A stretch of 64,000 nt of DNA from Pseudomonas sp. GD04091 (GCF_029836165.1 NZ_JAOEBG010000018.1:59003-123002), one strand, 5' to 3'; numbered from the stretch's first letter, positions 42,422 to 51,860 are shown. Program-made: numbers and translations. The notes: a model not told the origin generated them from the letters alone.

Positions 42422-44585
42422 GGTCGTTGTTTTGGCGGTCGAGCCGGTCGAGGATCGGCCGCAGTTCGGCCAGCGGCACCGGGCGGCTGAGCAGGTAGCC
42501 CTGCAGGTAGTCGCAGCCGTGACTGGCGAGGAACCTGTGCTGTTCGACGGTCTCGACACCTTCTGTGACCACCTTCAGGTGCAGGGTATGGGCCATCATG
42601 ATGATCGCCTGGACGATCTCACGGTCCTTTTGGCTGGCCGGCACGTCCTGGATGAACGAGCGGTCGATCTTCAGCACGTCCAGCGGCAGGCGCTTGAGGT
42701 AGGCCAGCGATGAATAGCCGGTGCCGAAATCGTCGATCGACAGGGCCACGCCCATGGCCCGGATGCGCTTGAGCAGATTGATGGTGTGATGGATGTCGCC
42801 CATCAGGGCGTTTTCGGTGACCTCCAGCTCCAGCTGGCGTGGTGCCAGACCGGCCTGGAACAGCGCCATTTCCACTTCGTTGGCCAGTTCCTCGCGGCCG
42901 AGGGTGAGCGCCGAGCAGTTCACCGTGACCTTCAGTTCGCCGTAGCCATGCTGGTTGAGCGTGGCCAGATCCTCGCAGGCGCGGTGCAGTACCCAGAGGT
43001 CCAGTTCGGCGATCAGCCCGTTGGCCTCGGCGATGCCGATGAAGCGCTCGGGGCTGAGCAGACCGTGTTGCGGGTGCTGCCAGCGCACCAGGGCTTCGAG
43101 CTTGGCGACTTGCCCGCTGTGCAGGTCGAAGATCGGCTGATAATGCACGCACAGGCCGCGTTCCTCGAACAGCGCCACGCGCAGCTCTTCTTCCAGTTGC
43201 AGCTCGAGGGTGGCGCGGGTCTTCAGGCCATTGTTGAAGAAGTTCAGGCTGTTGCGCCCGCAGCCTTTGGACTGGTAGAGCGCCAGGTCGGCGTTCTTGA
43301 GCAGTTCCTCGGTGCTCTGCCCGTCGTCGGGAAAGATGCTGATGCCGATGCTGGTGGTCATCACCATGCGCCGACCGGCCAGGTCGATCGGCTCTTTCAT
43401 CCGCTGCATGATGCGCTGGGCCAGGTGCCGGGCTTCATCGCGGCTGTTGAGGCCGGTGACGATGCAGAACTCGTCGCCACCGAAGCGCGATACCAGGTCC
43501 TGGCCACGGGTCGCCGCCTTGATGTGGCCGGCGATCACCTTGAGCAGCTCGTCGCCGGCAGCATGCCCGAGGCTGTCGTTGATGCGCTTGAAGTGGTCGA
43601 TGTCGAGGAACATCACCGCCAGCATGCCGTCATGGGCCGATTGTTCGGCCAGACGCTCGGCGAACACCTGGTTGAAGCCACGGCGATTGACCAGGTTGGT
43701 CAGGGCATCGTAATGGGCCGCCTGCTGCAGCGAGGCCCTTGCCTGGTCGAGCTGGCTGAGCAGCACGTTGACCCGGCGCAGGTCGTGTTCCTTGCTCTGC
43801 AGCTTCTTGTCGGCCAGGGCCGCACTGATGCTGCTGCCACTGATCAGCAGGGTGATGAAGGCGATGGTCAGCGCCAGCTGCAGGCTGTTGTCTCCGGAGG
43901 ACAGGTGCAGGGCGGTCTCGTGGGGGATCACCAGTGTCATCGCGGCCATGCCGGTGAAATGGGTGAGCACGATGCCGCCGGCCATCAGCAGGCTGGCGCC
44001 GTACTTCAACAGCAGGTGCAGCGTGCCGCTGCCCTCATGGAAAGAGCGGGCCATCAGCAGCGCCACCAGGCTGGTGACCACGGCGATGCCGATGGAGGCC
44101 AGCAGCAGCCCGGTCTGGTAGTACTGCTGGGCGCTGGTCTGCAGCGCGGCCATGCCGGTGTAGTGCATGGCGCTGATCCCCAGGCCGATGAGCAGCGCGG
44201 TCTGCAAGTAGTGGCGCAGGCGCATCTCGCTGCGATTGAGGCTGTTCATCGCCAGCCAGGCGGCGAGCAGGGCGATCAGCAGCGAAAGGCCGGTCAACGG
44301 GGCGTCATAGTGGAGTTCCAGCGGTGCCTCGAAGGCCAGCATGCTGATGAAGTGCATGGCCCAGATGCCGCCGGCCAGGCAGCAGGCTCCGAGCACCCGC
44401 CATTGCCTGCGGGCGAAGCGGTCTTCGCAGTGGCTTTGCCGTTCGCTCATGTCCAGGGTGGCGAAACAGGCGGCGCTGGCCACGGAGAAGGCAAGTAGCA
44501 CCAGATAAGGGTTGTGTCGGCAGTCGAGGACGATCTGTCCCGTCGCCGGTAGGTCGGCGAACAATTGCAGTCCCAGCCACTCCAT
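42321..44585 (-). CDS. MHYT-GGDEF-EAL cyclic-di-GMP protein
   Basis: A 754-residue inner-membrane protein. The seven-span MHYT sensor (about 15-245) has three repeats: WAMHFISM, SAMHYTGM and VLTHFTGM, thought to bind copper and sense O2/CO/NO. The GGDEF domain (about 300-460) has an intact GGDEF with an inhibitory RGQD five residues before it. The EAL domain (about 475-730) has KLEALVRW and DDFGTGYSS intact, so both activities are possible. Start at 44585 (MEWLGLQL). The last 101 bases are antisense to the dehydrogenase gene. Confidence 0.93.
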   Translation of the reverse strand: MEWLGLQLFADLPATGQIVLDCRHNPYLVLLAFSVASAACFATLDMSERQSHCEDRFARRQWRVLGACCLAGGIWAMHFISMLAFEAPLELHYDAPLTGLSLLIALLAAWLAMNSLNRSEMRLRHYLQTALLIGLGISAMHYTGMAALQTSAQQYYQTGLLLASIGIAVVTSLVALLMARSFHEGSGTLHLLLKYGASLLMAGGIVLTHFTGMAAMTLVIPHETALHLSSGDNSLQLALTIAFITLLISGSSISAALADKKLQSKEHDLRRVNVLLSQLDQARASLQQAAHYDALTNLVNRRGFNQVFAERLAEQSAHDGMLAVMFLDIDHFKRINDSLGHAAGDELLKVIAGHIKAATRGQDLVSRFGGDEFCIVTGLNSRDEARHLAQRIMQRMKEPIDLAGRRMVMTTSIGISIFPDDGQSTEELLKNADLALYQSKGCGRNSLNFFNNGLKTRATLELQLEEELRVALFEERGLCVHYQPIFDLHSGQVAKLEALVRWQHPQHGLLSPERFIGIAEANGLIAELDLWVLHRACEDLATLNQHGYGELKVTVNCSALTLGREELANEVEMALFQAGLAPRQLELEVTENALMGDIHHTINLLKRIRAMGVALSIDDFGTGYSSLAYLKRLPLDVLKIDRSFIQDVPASQKDREIVQAIIMMAHTLHLKVVTEGVETVEQHRFLASHGCDYLQGYLLSRPVPLAELRPILDRLDRQNNDLNPCCDTALPGSPDLFADNPGYRAGASTARRGH

Positions 44586-44760
44586 TGCAGGCCTCTTCGT
44601 CGAGTCTTCACTCGTCCCCAAAAAGCACGGATGGAGACTGTTCCTGCTGGAGTATAGAAACGCGTGTTTAAGCCTTCCTGGTTAATGGCACTTTGATCTC
44701 TACCATTTGGATATGAGGGTAATAGCCGGAAAGTCTAAATGGATATCGAAAGGCTGAAGC

Positions 44761-44824
44761 GATTGCGGGGCAAGCCCGCTCCCCAAGCCTGTCGGGCTCT
44801 TGTGGGAGCGGGCTTGCCCCGCGC
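44761..44824. repeat. REP pair, inverted
   Basis: TTGCGGGGCAAGCCCGCTCC and GGAGCGGGCTTGCCCCGCG arms, 16 bases after which rapA ends. Confidence 0.9.
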
Positions 44825-44839
44825 TGACGTTCATCGGGA

Positions 44840-47686
44840 TCAGCCGGCGACGAGCACCCGGATCGCTTCCAGACGCAGGGCCGCTTTTTCCAGCGCCGCC
44901 AGGCCGTCCTCGCGCTGCTTGCGCAACGCCTCGATTTCGCTGTCGCGCACGCTTGGGTTGACCGCCTTCAGCGCGGTCAGGCGTGCCAGCTCTTCGTCGG
45001 CTTCCGCGGTCAGGCGCTGCTGGGCCTGGGCCACGCGTTCGTCGTGTACCGGCATGACCTTGGCCTCGCCGTCGGCAATGCGCTTGGCCAGCACGTCGCG
45101 CTGGGCCTGGACGAACTTGTTGGCGCTGGCTCTGGGCACGCTTTCGAGCTGGTCGTTGAGGGTTTCGAAGGCCACGCGCGGGCCCAGGTCGTTGCCGTTG
45201 GCGTCGAGCAGGCAGCGCAGCGCGGCCGGCGGCAGATAGCGGCCCATCTGCAGGCTACGCGGCGCCACGACCTCGCTGACGTACAGCAGCTCGAGCAGCA
45301 CGGTGCCTGGCTTGAGCGCCTTGTTCTTGATCAGCGCCACGGCGGTGTTGCCCATCGAACCGGACAGCACCAGGTCCATGCCACCCTGGACCATCGGGTG
45401 CTCCCAGGTGAGGAACTGCATGTCCTCGCGGGACAGGGCCTGGCCACGGTCGTAGGTGATGGTCACGCCTTCGTCGTCGCCCAGCGGGAAGCTGGCGTCG
45501 AGCATTTTCTCGCTCGGCTTGAGCACCAGGGCGTTCTCCGAATGGTCCTCGCTGTCGATGCCGAAGGCGTCGAACAGGGTTTCCATGTAGATCGGCAGGG
45601 CGAACTGGTCGTCCTGCTCGAGGATCGCCTCGACCAGTGCCTGGCCTTCGCCGGCGCCGCCGGAGTTGAGTTCCAGCAAGCGGTCGCGGCCGGTGTGCAG
45701 CTCGGCCTCCAGGCGTTCGCGCTCGGCGCGGGCCTCGGCCACCAGCGTGTTCCAGCTCTTGTCGTCGCCACCTGCCAGCAGCGGCAGCAGGCGCGTGCCG
45801 AACCGATGCTGCAGGGCATTGCCGGTCGGGCAGGTGTTGAGGAACGCGTTGAGGCCTTCGTGGTACCACTGGAACAGGCGTTCCTGCGGGCCGTCCTGCA
45901 GGTACGGGATGTGCAGCTGGATCGTGTGTTTCTGGCCGATCCGGTCGAGGCGGCCGATGCGCTGTTCGAGCAGGTCGGGGTGGGCCGGCAGGTCGAACAT
46001 CACCAGGTGATGGGCGAACTGGAAGTTGCGGCCTTCGCTGCCGATCTCGGAGCAGATCAGGACCTGGGCGCCGAACTCTTCATCGGCGAAGTAGGCGGCG
46101 GCGCGGTCACGCTCGAGGATGCTCATGCCTTCGTGGAACACCGTGGCCGGAATGCCGGAGCGCACGCGCAGGGCGTCTTCCAGGTCCATGGCGGTCTCGG
46201 CGTGGGCGCAGATCACCAGGACCTTGGTGCGCTTGAGCATCTTCAGGGTGTCGATCAGCCAGTCGACCCGTGGGTCGAAGCGCCACCAGCGTTCGTCGTC
46301 GCCAGCCTCGCCCTGGGCCTGGAAGGCGACTTCCGGGTACAACTCGGCACGCTCGCCGGACGGCAGCTCGGCGTAGGCTTCGGGATTGGCCAGCGGGTAG
46401 GGGTGCAATTGGCGCTCGGGGAAGCCCTGGATCGCCGCGCGGGTGTTGCGAAACAGCACGCGGCCGGTACCGTGGCGGTCGAGCAGCTCGCGGATCAGGC
46501 GGGCGCTGGCCTGGGTGTCGCCATCGGTGACGGCGGCCAGCAATGCTTCGCCTTCGGCGCCGAGGAAGCCTTCGATGGTGGCGTGGGCCTTGGGCGACAG
46601 ACGGCCTTCGTCGAGCAGTTCCTGCACGGCTTCAGCCACCGGGCGATAGTTTTCGCTTTCGGCGCGGAACGCGGCCAGGTCGTGGAAGCGGTTGGGGTCT
46701 AGCAGGCGCAGGCGCGCGAAGTGGCTGTCCTGGCCCAGTTGCTCAGGGGTGGCGGTGAGCAGCAACACGCCCGGAATGACCTGGGCCAGTTGCTCGACCA
46801 GCGAATACTCGGGGCTGGCCTGTTCCTCGTGCCAGACCAGGTGGTGGGCCTCGTCGACCACCATCAGGTCCCAGCCGGCGGCGAACAGCGCATCCTGGGC
46901 CTTCTCGTCTTCGACCAGCCATTCCAGGGCGACCAGCGCCAGCTGGGCATCCTCGAACGGGTTGCTGGCATCGCTTTCGATGAAGCGCTCGGCGTCGAAC
47001 AGCGCGACCTGCAGGTTGAAGCGTCGGCGCATTTCCACCAGCCACTGGTGCTGCAGGTTCTCCGGGACCAGGATCAGCACGCGGCTGGCGCGGCCTGACA
47101 GGAGCTGGCGGTGGATCACCAGGCCGGCTTCGATGGTCTTGCCCAGGCCCACTTCGTCGGCCAGCAGGACCCGGGGGGCGATGCGATCGGCGACTTCACG
47201 GGCGATGTGCAGCTGGTGGGCGATGGGTTGTGCGCGAACGCCGCCCAGCCCCCACAGGCTGGAAAGCATCTGCTTGCTGGTGTGCTGCAGGGTGTTGTAA
47301 CGCAGGGAGAACCATGACAGTGGGTCGATCTGCCCGGCGAACAGGCGGTCGCTGGCCAGGCGGAACTGGATGAAGTTCGACAGCTGCGTCTCCGGCAGCG
47401 TGCGGGGCTGGTTCTGCCCGTCGATGCCGTGGTACACCAGCAGGCCATCGGCGTCATCGACCTCGCGCACGGTCAGCTTCCAGCCTTCGAAGTGGGTTAT
47501 CTGGTCGCCTGGCGAGAAGCGCACGCGGGTCAGCGGCGCATTGCGTAGCGAGTACTGGCGGGTGTCGCCCGTGGCCGGGTAGAGCACGGTCAACAGGCGG
47601 CCATCCTGCGCCAGGATGGTCCCAAGACCGAGCTCGGCTTCGCTGTCGCTGATCCAGCGTTGCCCCGGTTGATACTGCTGCGCCAT
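44840..47686 (-). CDS. rapA: RNA polymerase-associated ATPase RapA (HepA)
   Basis: A 948-residue Swi2/Snf2 ATPase that recycles stalled RNA polymerase. Tudor-like N-terminal domains (1-110) start MAQQYQPGQRWISDSEAELG. Walker A is DEVGLGKTIEAG, DEAH is VVDEAHHL, and the late motif is QRIGRLDRIGQ. The frame stays open far upstream, but the family N-terminus fixes the ATG at 47686. It is divergent from the next lipoprotein gene. Confidence 0.97.
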   Translation of the reverse strand: MAQQYQPGQRWISDSEAELGLGTILAQDGRLLTVLYPATGDTRQYSLRNAPLTRVRFSPGDQITHFEGWKLTVREVDDADGLLVYHGIDGQNQPRTLPETQLSNFIQFRLASDRLFAGQIDPLSWFSLRYNTLQHTSKQMLSSLWGLGGVRAQPIAHQLHIAREVADRIAPRVLLADEVGLGKTIEAGLVIHRQLLSGRASRVLILVPENLQHQWLVEMRRRFNLQVALFDAERFIESDASNPFEDAQLALVALEWLVEDEKAQDALFAAGWDLMVVDEAHHLVWHEEQASPEYSLVEQLAQVIPGVLLLTATPEQLGQDSHFARLRLLDPNRFHDLAAFRAESENYRPVAEAVQELLDEGRLSPKAHATIEGFLGAEGEALLAAVTDGDTQASARLIRELLDRHGTGRVLFRNTRAAIQGFPERQLHPYPLANPEAYAELPSGERAELYPEVAFQAQGEAGDDERWWRFDPRVDWLIDTLKMLKRTKVLVICAHAETAMDLEDALRVRSGIPATVFHEGMSILERDRAAAYFADEEFGAQVLICSEIGSEGRNFQFAHHLVMFDLPAHPDLLEQRIGRLDRIGQKHTIQLHIPYLQDGPQERLFQWYHEGLNAFLNTCPTGNALQHRFGTRLLPLLAGGDDKSWNTLVAEARAERERLEAELHTGRDRLLELNSGGAGEGQALVEAILEQDDQFALPIYMETLFDAFGIDSEDHSENALVLKPSEKMLDASFPLGDDEGVTITYDRGQALSREDMQFLTWEHPMVQGGMDLVLSGSMGNTAVALIKNKALKPGTVLLELLYVSEVVAPRSLQMGRYLPPAALRCLLDANGNDLGPRVAFETLNDQLESVPRASANKFVQAQRDVLAKRIADGEAKVMPVHDERVAQAQQRLTAEADEELARLTALKAVNPSVRDSEIEALRKQREDGLAALEKAALRLEAIRVLVAG

Positions 47687-47813
47687 ACTGCCAAAACTCC
47701 CGCGATGAACAAAGCCGGCTATGGTAACGGATCGGCCGCGCCACACCAAAGAATCTACAGAGTCTAGCGTGTTCATCGACGAACACCGTCCGCCACGAGG
47801 GCCATGCGCCACC

Positions 47814-48506
47814 ATGTTTGCCAAGCACCGCTGGTTGAACGTCTCCTTGGGCCTGGGCAGCCTGGCGCTGCTGACCGCCTGTGAACAGAAGAGTTTCGAG
47901 GTCCTGCCGCCGATTCCGGTCGAACAGCTGGAGGTGCTGGGCGTGCAGACGCCGATCAAGAGCGTGCACTTCCACGACCGCGAAGGCGAAGGGCTGCTGG
48001 TGCTGAGCCGGGCCGATGGCCAGGCCACCGACCCCGATACCGAGGAAGAGGTGGACAAGGTGGTGCTCAAGGCCACCCTGTATGGCCGCGCGACCAGCGA
48101 CGATGTGTTCAAGCCGCGCTGGCAGAACGAGCAGGAGACCACCTGCGCCGGCCTGGACCTGGACGTGGATTTCTACACCGATGTCAGCGACGTCAGCGAC
48201 TTGAACAAGGACGGTATCGCCGAGGTGACGGTGGCCAGCCATTCCTTCTGCGGCGGCGGCATCGACCCTCACGACATCGCCATCGAGATGCGTGAGGGCC
48301 AGGCGGTCTACACCATCACCGGTCAGTCGCTGATCACCCCGCCGGGAGAAGACCCGTTCGGCGGAGAACGTGAAGACAGCGCTTCGCTCAAGAATGCCCC
48401 GCAGGTGTTGCGCGAGCACATGGACGCGGTCTGGCAGCAGGTCTACAAGCGGCCCTGGAGCGATTCCTCCACGCCGTCCGACGACCCGGACGACGAAGCC
48501 GAATAA
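47814..48506 (+). CDS. hypothetical lipoprotein
   Basis: A 230-residue protein with signal peptide and lipobox LLTAC (Cys23). The mature part is acidic, with DLNKDGIAEVT, an EF-hand/FG-GAP-like calcium loop, and two cysteine-containing segments (ETTCAG and SFCGGG). The acidic tail SDDPDDEAE closes it. I do not recognise a named function. The ATG at 47814 is the first that gives a signal peptide. Envelope location is likely. Confidence 0.75.
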   Translation: MFAKHRWLNVSLGLGSLALLTACEQKSFEVLPPIPVEQLEVLGVQTPIKSVHFHDREGEGLLVLSRADGQATDPDTEEEVDKVVLKATLYGRATSDDVFKPRWQNEQETTCAGLDLDVDFYTDVSDVSDLNKDGIAEVTVASHSFCGGGIDPHDIAIEMREGQAVYTITGQSLITPPGEDPFGGEREDSASLKNAPQVLREHMDAVWQQVYKRPWSDSSTPSDDPDDEAE

Positions 48507-48618
48507 GCCCACGCTATACTCCGGGCAGTGCGGTGTTGTGACGCGCCGCACACCTTCGCCCGCAGGCACTCAAGGCGGCGGACCACCAGCCGACACAACG
48601 GCTACAGGAGACCCACCC

Positions 48619-48945
48619 ATGCTGCCGCCGATCATTCCACTCAGTGCCGTCCCCGTGACCTCGCAACAGGACCCGGTCAAGCCGCCGCCCACCATTGCGC
48701 CGGTGGTACCCGCGCAGCCAACGTCCAGTGATGGCGCCATCGACCTGAAGAACCATCGCGATCCCGAAGAGCAGGCATTGCTGCTGCGCGATGAGCAGCG
48801 CCGCCAGCAGCAGCGGCGTCAGCAGGCCGAAGGGGAGCGTTACGAGGCCGTGCCCGGCGACGAGCTGAACGCCGACAACACCGTGCCGGTGGCGCCGTTG
48901 GGGGAACGTACGCGCCAGGGATTGCTGGTGGATATCGAAGTCTGA
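48619..48945 (+). CDS. hypothetical Pro-rich/charged protein
   Basis: A 108-residue protein with an excellent ribosome site (CAGGAG eight bases before the ATG). A Pro-rich N-terminal 40 residues precede a highly charged helix (LLLRDEQRRQQQRRQQAEGE) and a short C-terminal segment. There is no signal peptide. Unrecognised; it is near-certain to be translated given the start site and position. Confidence 0.7.
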   Translation: MLPPIIPLSAVPVTSQQDPVKPPPTIAPVVPAQPTSSDGAIDLKNHRDPEEQALLLRDEQRRQQQRRQQAEGERYEAVPGDELNADNTVPVAPLGERTRQGLLVDIEV

Positions 48946-49004
48946 CTAGTCAGCACAGGCGCTTGCCTTCATCATGAAGGCCTCTGCTGTCCGTCGAGCC
49001 CGCC

Positions 49005-49166
49005 ATGAGCCAAGACAACCTGATCGATTTCGGCGCCGAGCGTGCCAAACGCATCCATGACCTCAACGACAAGCGCCTGAACGACATGCGCCAGGCCTTC
49101 GAGCAGGCCATGCCGCTGGGGCAGGCGAAGAAGAAAAAGCCCAAAGGCAAGCCCAAGAAGCGCTGA
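49005..49166 (+). CDS. small basic-tailed protein, 53 residues
   Basis: MSQDNLIDFGAERAKRIHDL begins a helix-rich domain, and the last 13 residues are Lys-rich (AKKKKPKGKPKKR). It could bind nucleic acid. The stop lies three bases before an ANR-type box, so this gene is separate from the next transcript. The ribosome site is weak. Confidence 0.6.
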   Translation: MSQDNLIDFGAERAKRIHDLNDKRLNDMRQAFEQAMPLGQAKKKKPKGKPKKR

Positions 49167-49169
49167 AAC

Positions 49170-49183
49170 TTGATGCAGGTCAA
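49170..49183. promoter_or_regulatory. ANR/FNR-type box (distal)
   Basis: TTGATGCAGGTCAA fits TTGAT-N4-RTCAA with one departure. It lies 44 bases upstream of the proximal box (centre to centre 51). Confidence 0.55.
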
Positions 49184-49200
49184 CCCTGCGCCCGCCTTGC

Positions 49201-49218
49201 GTGCCCGGCCCCGGGCAC
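49201..49218. repeat. perfect inverted repeat between ANR boxes
   Basis: GTGCCCGG/CCGGGCAC arms with a CC loop. It may end the upstream transcript, but no T run follows. Confidence 0.4.
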
Positions 49219-49220
49219 CT

Positions 49221-49262
49221 TTGACTCCGGTCAATTTTCCCCCTCCCTGCATTGGTTACCTT
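49221..49262 (+). promoter_or_regulatory. ANR-type promoter of ccoM (proximal box and -10)
   Basis: TTGACTCCGGTCAA (49221-49234) is a perfect dyad of the ANR/Dnr type. If it is centred at -41.5, transcription starts at 49269 and the -10 hexamer falls exactly on TACCTT (49257-49262), which fits TAnnnT. This is a class II geometry seen by counting only. Confidence 0.6.
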
Positions 49263-49301
49263 GCACCCATCGGATGACGGCACACCAAGGGAGGGGCCGA
49301 C

Positions 49302-49418
49302 ATGTTCTTCGACAACGTGGTTATCGCCGGAGTGGTAACGGTCGGGTTGATGTTGGCCTTCTTCGCCGGTCTGGGCATTTTCATCTGGAAGGACTCGAAA
49401 AAGCGCAACCAGCGCTGA
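49302..49418 (+). CDS. ccoM: probable cbb3 oxidase small subunit CcoM
   Basis: A 38-residue single-span protein: MFFDNVVIAGVVTVGLMLAF opens the helix, then a short GIFIWKDSKKRNQR tail. Length, NVV-AGVVTVGLM pattern and the FIWKD end match what I recall of CcoM, the small fourth subunit of Pseudomonas cbb3-type cytochrome oxidase that aids assembly. GGGAGGGG precedes the ATG. Its apparent ANR control and the terminator directly after make it a single-gene transcript. Confidence 0.72.
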   Translation: MFFDNVVIAGVVTVGLMLAFFAGLGIFIWKDSKKRNQR

Positions 49419-49451
49419 TCCTTCCCGATTCACGAGCACGCAAGGCATTTA

Positions 49452-49478
49452 GGGCGACTTCGGTCGCCCATTTTTTTT
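49452..49478 (+). terminator. rho-independent terminator after ccoM
   Basis: GGGCGAC/GTCGCCC stem with a TTCG tetraloop, then A and a run of eight T. Confidence 0.9.
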
Positions 49479-49584
49479 GCCTGTGGAAAGGTCATGGCGA
49501 GGCGCAGGTCCTGGTCTTTCAATCAACAGTTCATCTGCTTCCTCGGAGCCGCAGGCAGTGCGATTAAAAGCAATGGCTTAGATG

Positions 49585-49598
49585 ATTAGCTAGCTAAT
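49585..49598. promoter_or_regulatory. SlyA/MarR-like palindromic operator
   Basis: ATTAGCTAGCTAAT is a perfect palindrome. Its core TTAGCTAGCTAA differs by one base from the SlyA consensus TTAGCAAGCTAA. It lies 70 bases before the efflux operon start in an AT-rich patch. Confidence 0.55.
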
Positions 49599-49667
49599 TA
49601 ATCGTTTACGATTTATCCTTCCTCCGTTGTCTATCTTTTAGTACACAGCCTTTCCAAGGTCCGATTC

Positions 49668-51656
49668 GTGCCCATCACCTTCCAGGCCCTGTTCGCCCCC
49701 AGCAGCCTCGCCCTCAAGTTCGCCATCAAGACCTTGCTCGGTGGTGGCCTGGCGTTGTGGCTGGCCCTGCGCTGGGGCTTGGAGCAGCCGGCCTGGGCGC
49801 TGATGACCGCGTTCATCGTCGCCCAGCCGCTGTCGGGCATGGTGGTGCAGAAAGGCCTGGCCCGCCTCGCCGGGACCCTGGTCGGGACCTTCATGTCGGT
49901 GGTGTTCATCGGCCTGTTCGCCCAGACCCCCTGGCTGTTCCTGCTGGCGCTGGCCTTGTGGCTGGCGCTGTGCACCGCGGCCTCCACCCAGCTGCGCAGC
50001 GCCTGGGCCTATGCCTTCGTGTTGGCCGGCTATACGGCGGCGATCATCGCCCTGCCAGCCATCGATCATCCGCTGCAGGTGTTCGACCAGGCCGTGGCGC
50101 GCTGTACCGAGATCAGCCTGGGCATCTGCTGTGCCACCGCCACCAGTGCCCTGGTCTGGCCGATGCGGGTCGAGCAGCAGCTTGCCGGCCAGGCGCGCCA
50201 GGCCTGGCAGAACGGCTTGCAGGCAGCCAGCGCCATGCTGGGTGGCGAAGACGAGGCGCGCAAAGGCTTGCTCGACAGCCTCGGACGTATCGTCGCCATC
50301 GACACGCAACGTGAACATGCCTGGTTCGAAGGCAGTCGTGGCCGCCAGCGAGCCCGCGCGATTCGCGGCCTCAGCCAGAAACTGATGGTGCTGCTGCGCA
50401 TCTCTCGCTCGGTACGCCGGCAGTGGCGCCAACTCGATGAAACCGAGGCCGGACACGTGGCGCCGTGGCTGGATGAAGTGCGTGCGCAACTGGCCGCACC
50501 CGATCGACCCAGCCTGCTGGTATTGCGCCAACGGGTCTGGGATGCTGCCCATGACGAAACCATCAGCTCCGCCGAGCATTACTGCCTGGCGCGCCTGACC
50601 TTGCTGTTGGACTTCGCCATGGCCGCGACCCAGGCCCTCGACGATGTGGAGCAGGGCAGGGCACCGAAGGAAGTCTCGCAGAGCCTGGCCGCCCACCGCG
50701 ACATATCCCTGGCGTTGCTGTTCGGCTCGCGCAGTGCCCTGGCCTTCCTGGCCATGAGCAGCTTCTGGCTGGCCACGGCCTGGCCTTCGGCGCCGGGCGG
50801 GCTGGTGCTGACCTGCGTGGTCTGCAGCTTGTTCGCCAGCCGCGAGAATGGCGCGCAGATCGGTCTGAGCTTCCTGCGCGGCATCTTGCTGGCGATCCCG
50901 GTCGCGTTCCTGGTGGGGCAGATCCTGCTGGCGCAGTGGAGCAGTTTCGCCATGCTCTGCCTGGGGATGGGCGTGCCGCTGTTCTTCGGCGCACTGGGCA
51001 TGGCACACCCGCGGATCGGCGCCACCGCCACCTCCTATTGCCTGCATTTCATCGTGCTGGTCGCACCGCTCAATGCCATGCATTTCGATGTCGCGAGCAT
51101 GCTCAACAGCGCCCAGGCCATGCTCCTGGGCGTGGGCGCCGCGGTGCTGGCGTTCCGCCTGCTGGTGCTGCGCCATCCGGCCTGGCTCGGCCGCCGCCTG
51201 CGCGCCGCCACGCAGAGCGACCTGGTACGTCTGACCCGGCGCGACCTGCGCGGTGCCGACAGCTGGTTCGGCGGGCGCATGGCCGACCGCCTGATGCAGT
51301 TGGCGCGGCATGCCAGCGAGCTGCCCGAAGCCGAGCGCAAGCGCTGGGATGACGGCTTGCATGGTCTGGACATCGGCGACGAACTGGTGCACCTGCGCAT
51401 GTGCCTGGCGGTGGCCAACGCGCCGCTGGGCAATGCCGAGCGGGAGTACCTGCGGCAACTGGAAGCGGTGCTCGCCAGGGGGCCGGCCCCTGGGCGCGGC
51501 CAGCGCCTGGACGCCGCCACTGAACAGTTCATCGAGGCCCTGCGCCGCCAGCCGTCCAGCGACCCGCTGCGCCTGGCCATCGGCGCGGTCTTGCAGTTGC
51601 GCAAGAGCTGGGGCAAGTGGTGCCATTGGCAGGAGGACGTGCATGGGGTTGCGTGA
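49668..51656 (+). CDS. FUSC/AaeB-type aromatic acid efflux protein
   Basis: A 662-residue inner-membrane protein with two blocks of hydrophobic helices (about 15-170 and 355-510), each followed by a cytoplasmic segment, as in AaeB/YccS. WALMTAFIVAQPLSGMVVQKGLARLAGT (in part) is the family signature. The GTG start at 49668 follows AAGGT by seven bases. It is followed by a DUF1656 gene (AaeX-like) and an HlyD gene (AaeA-like), so it probably forms a proton-driven pump for aromatic acids or drugs. Confidence 0.9.
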   Translation: MPITFQALFAPSSLALKFAIKTLLGGGLALWLALRWGLEQPAWALMTAFIVAQPLSGMVVQKGLARLAGTLVGTFMSVVFIGLFAQTPWLFLLALALWLALCTAASTQLRSAWAYAFVLAGYTAAIIALPAIDHPLQVFDQAVARCTEISLGICCATATSALVWPMRVEQQLAGQARQAWQNGLQAASAMLGGEDEARKGLLDSLGRIVAIDTQREHAWFEGSRGRQRARAIRGLSQKLMVLLRISRSVRRQWRQLDETEAGHVAPWLDEVRAQLAAPDRPSLLVLRQRVWDAAHDETISSAEHYCLARLTLLLDFAMAATQALDDVEQGRAPKEVSQSLAAHRDISLALLFGSRSALAFLAMSSFWLATAWPSAPGGLVLTCVVCSLFASRENGAQIGLSFLRGILLAIPVAFLVGQILLAQWSSFAMLCLGMGVPLFFGALGMAHPRIGATATSYCLHFIVLVAPLNAMHFDVASMLNSAQAMLLGVGAAVLAFRLLVLRHPAWLGRRLRAATQSDLVRLTRRDLRGADSWFGGRMADRLMQLARHASELPEAERKRWDDGLHGLDIGDELVHLRMCLAVANAPLGNAEREYLRQLEAVLARGPAPGRGQRLDAATEQFIEALRRQPSSDPLRLAIGAVLQLRKSWGKWCHWQEDVHGVA

Positions 51657-51849
51657 GTGGGCGCTGGGTGGCGTGTTGCTCAGCCCGTTTCTGATCTATG
51701 TATTGATGGCGCTGGTGTTCACCGGGCTGTTGCGCATCCTCGTGCAGGCCACGCCCCTGGGGCGGTGGATCTGGCATGAGGCATTGTTCGACGCGGCGCT
51801 GTTCGTGTGTGTGCTGTACCTGGTGGTACGGCTGCTGGGACCATTGTAA
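51643..51849 (+). CDS. DUF1656 (AaeX-like) membrane protein
   Basis: A 68-residue protein with two membrane spans (about 13-33 and 46-66). The N-terminal GLREWALGGVLLSPFL is typical of DUF1656. AGGAGG lies seven bases before the ATG. It overlaps the FUSC gene by 14 bases. In E. coli the equivalent aaeX sits with aaeA and aaeB. Confidence 0.9.
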   Translation: MGLREWALGGVLLSPFLIYVLMALVFTGLLRILVQATPLGRWIWHEALFDAALFVCVLYLVVRLLGPL

Positions 51850-51860
51850 GGAGTAACTCC

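Noticed and set aside
42786..44498. 570-codon plus-strand frame opposite the MHYT-GGDEF-EAL gene
   Set aside because: Antisense shadow. The sense protein has intact motifs throughout.
47687..48142. 152-residue N-terminal extension of RapA
   Set aside because: The family N-terminus is at 47686, and the extension runs antisense through the lipoprotein gene.
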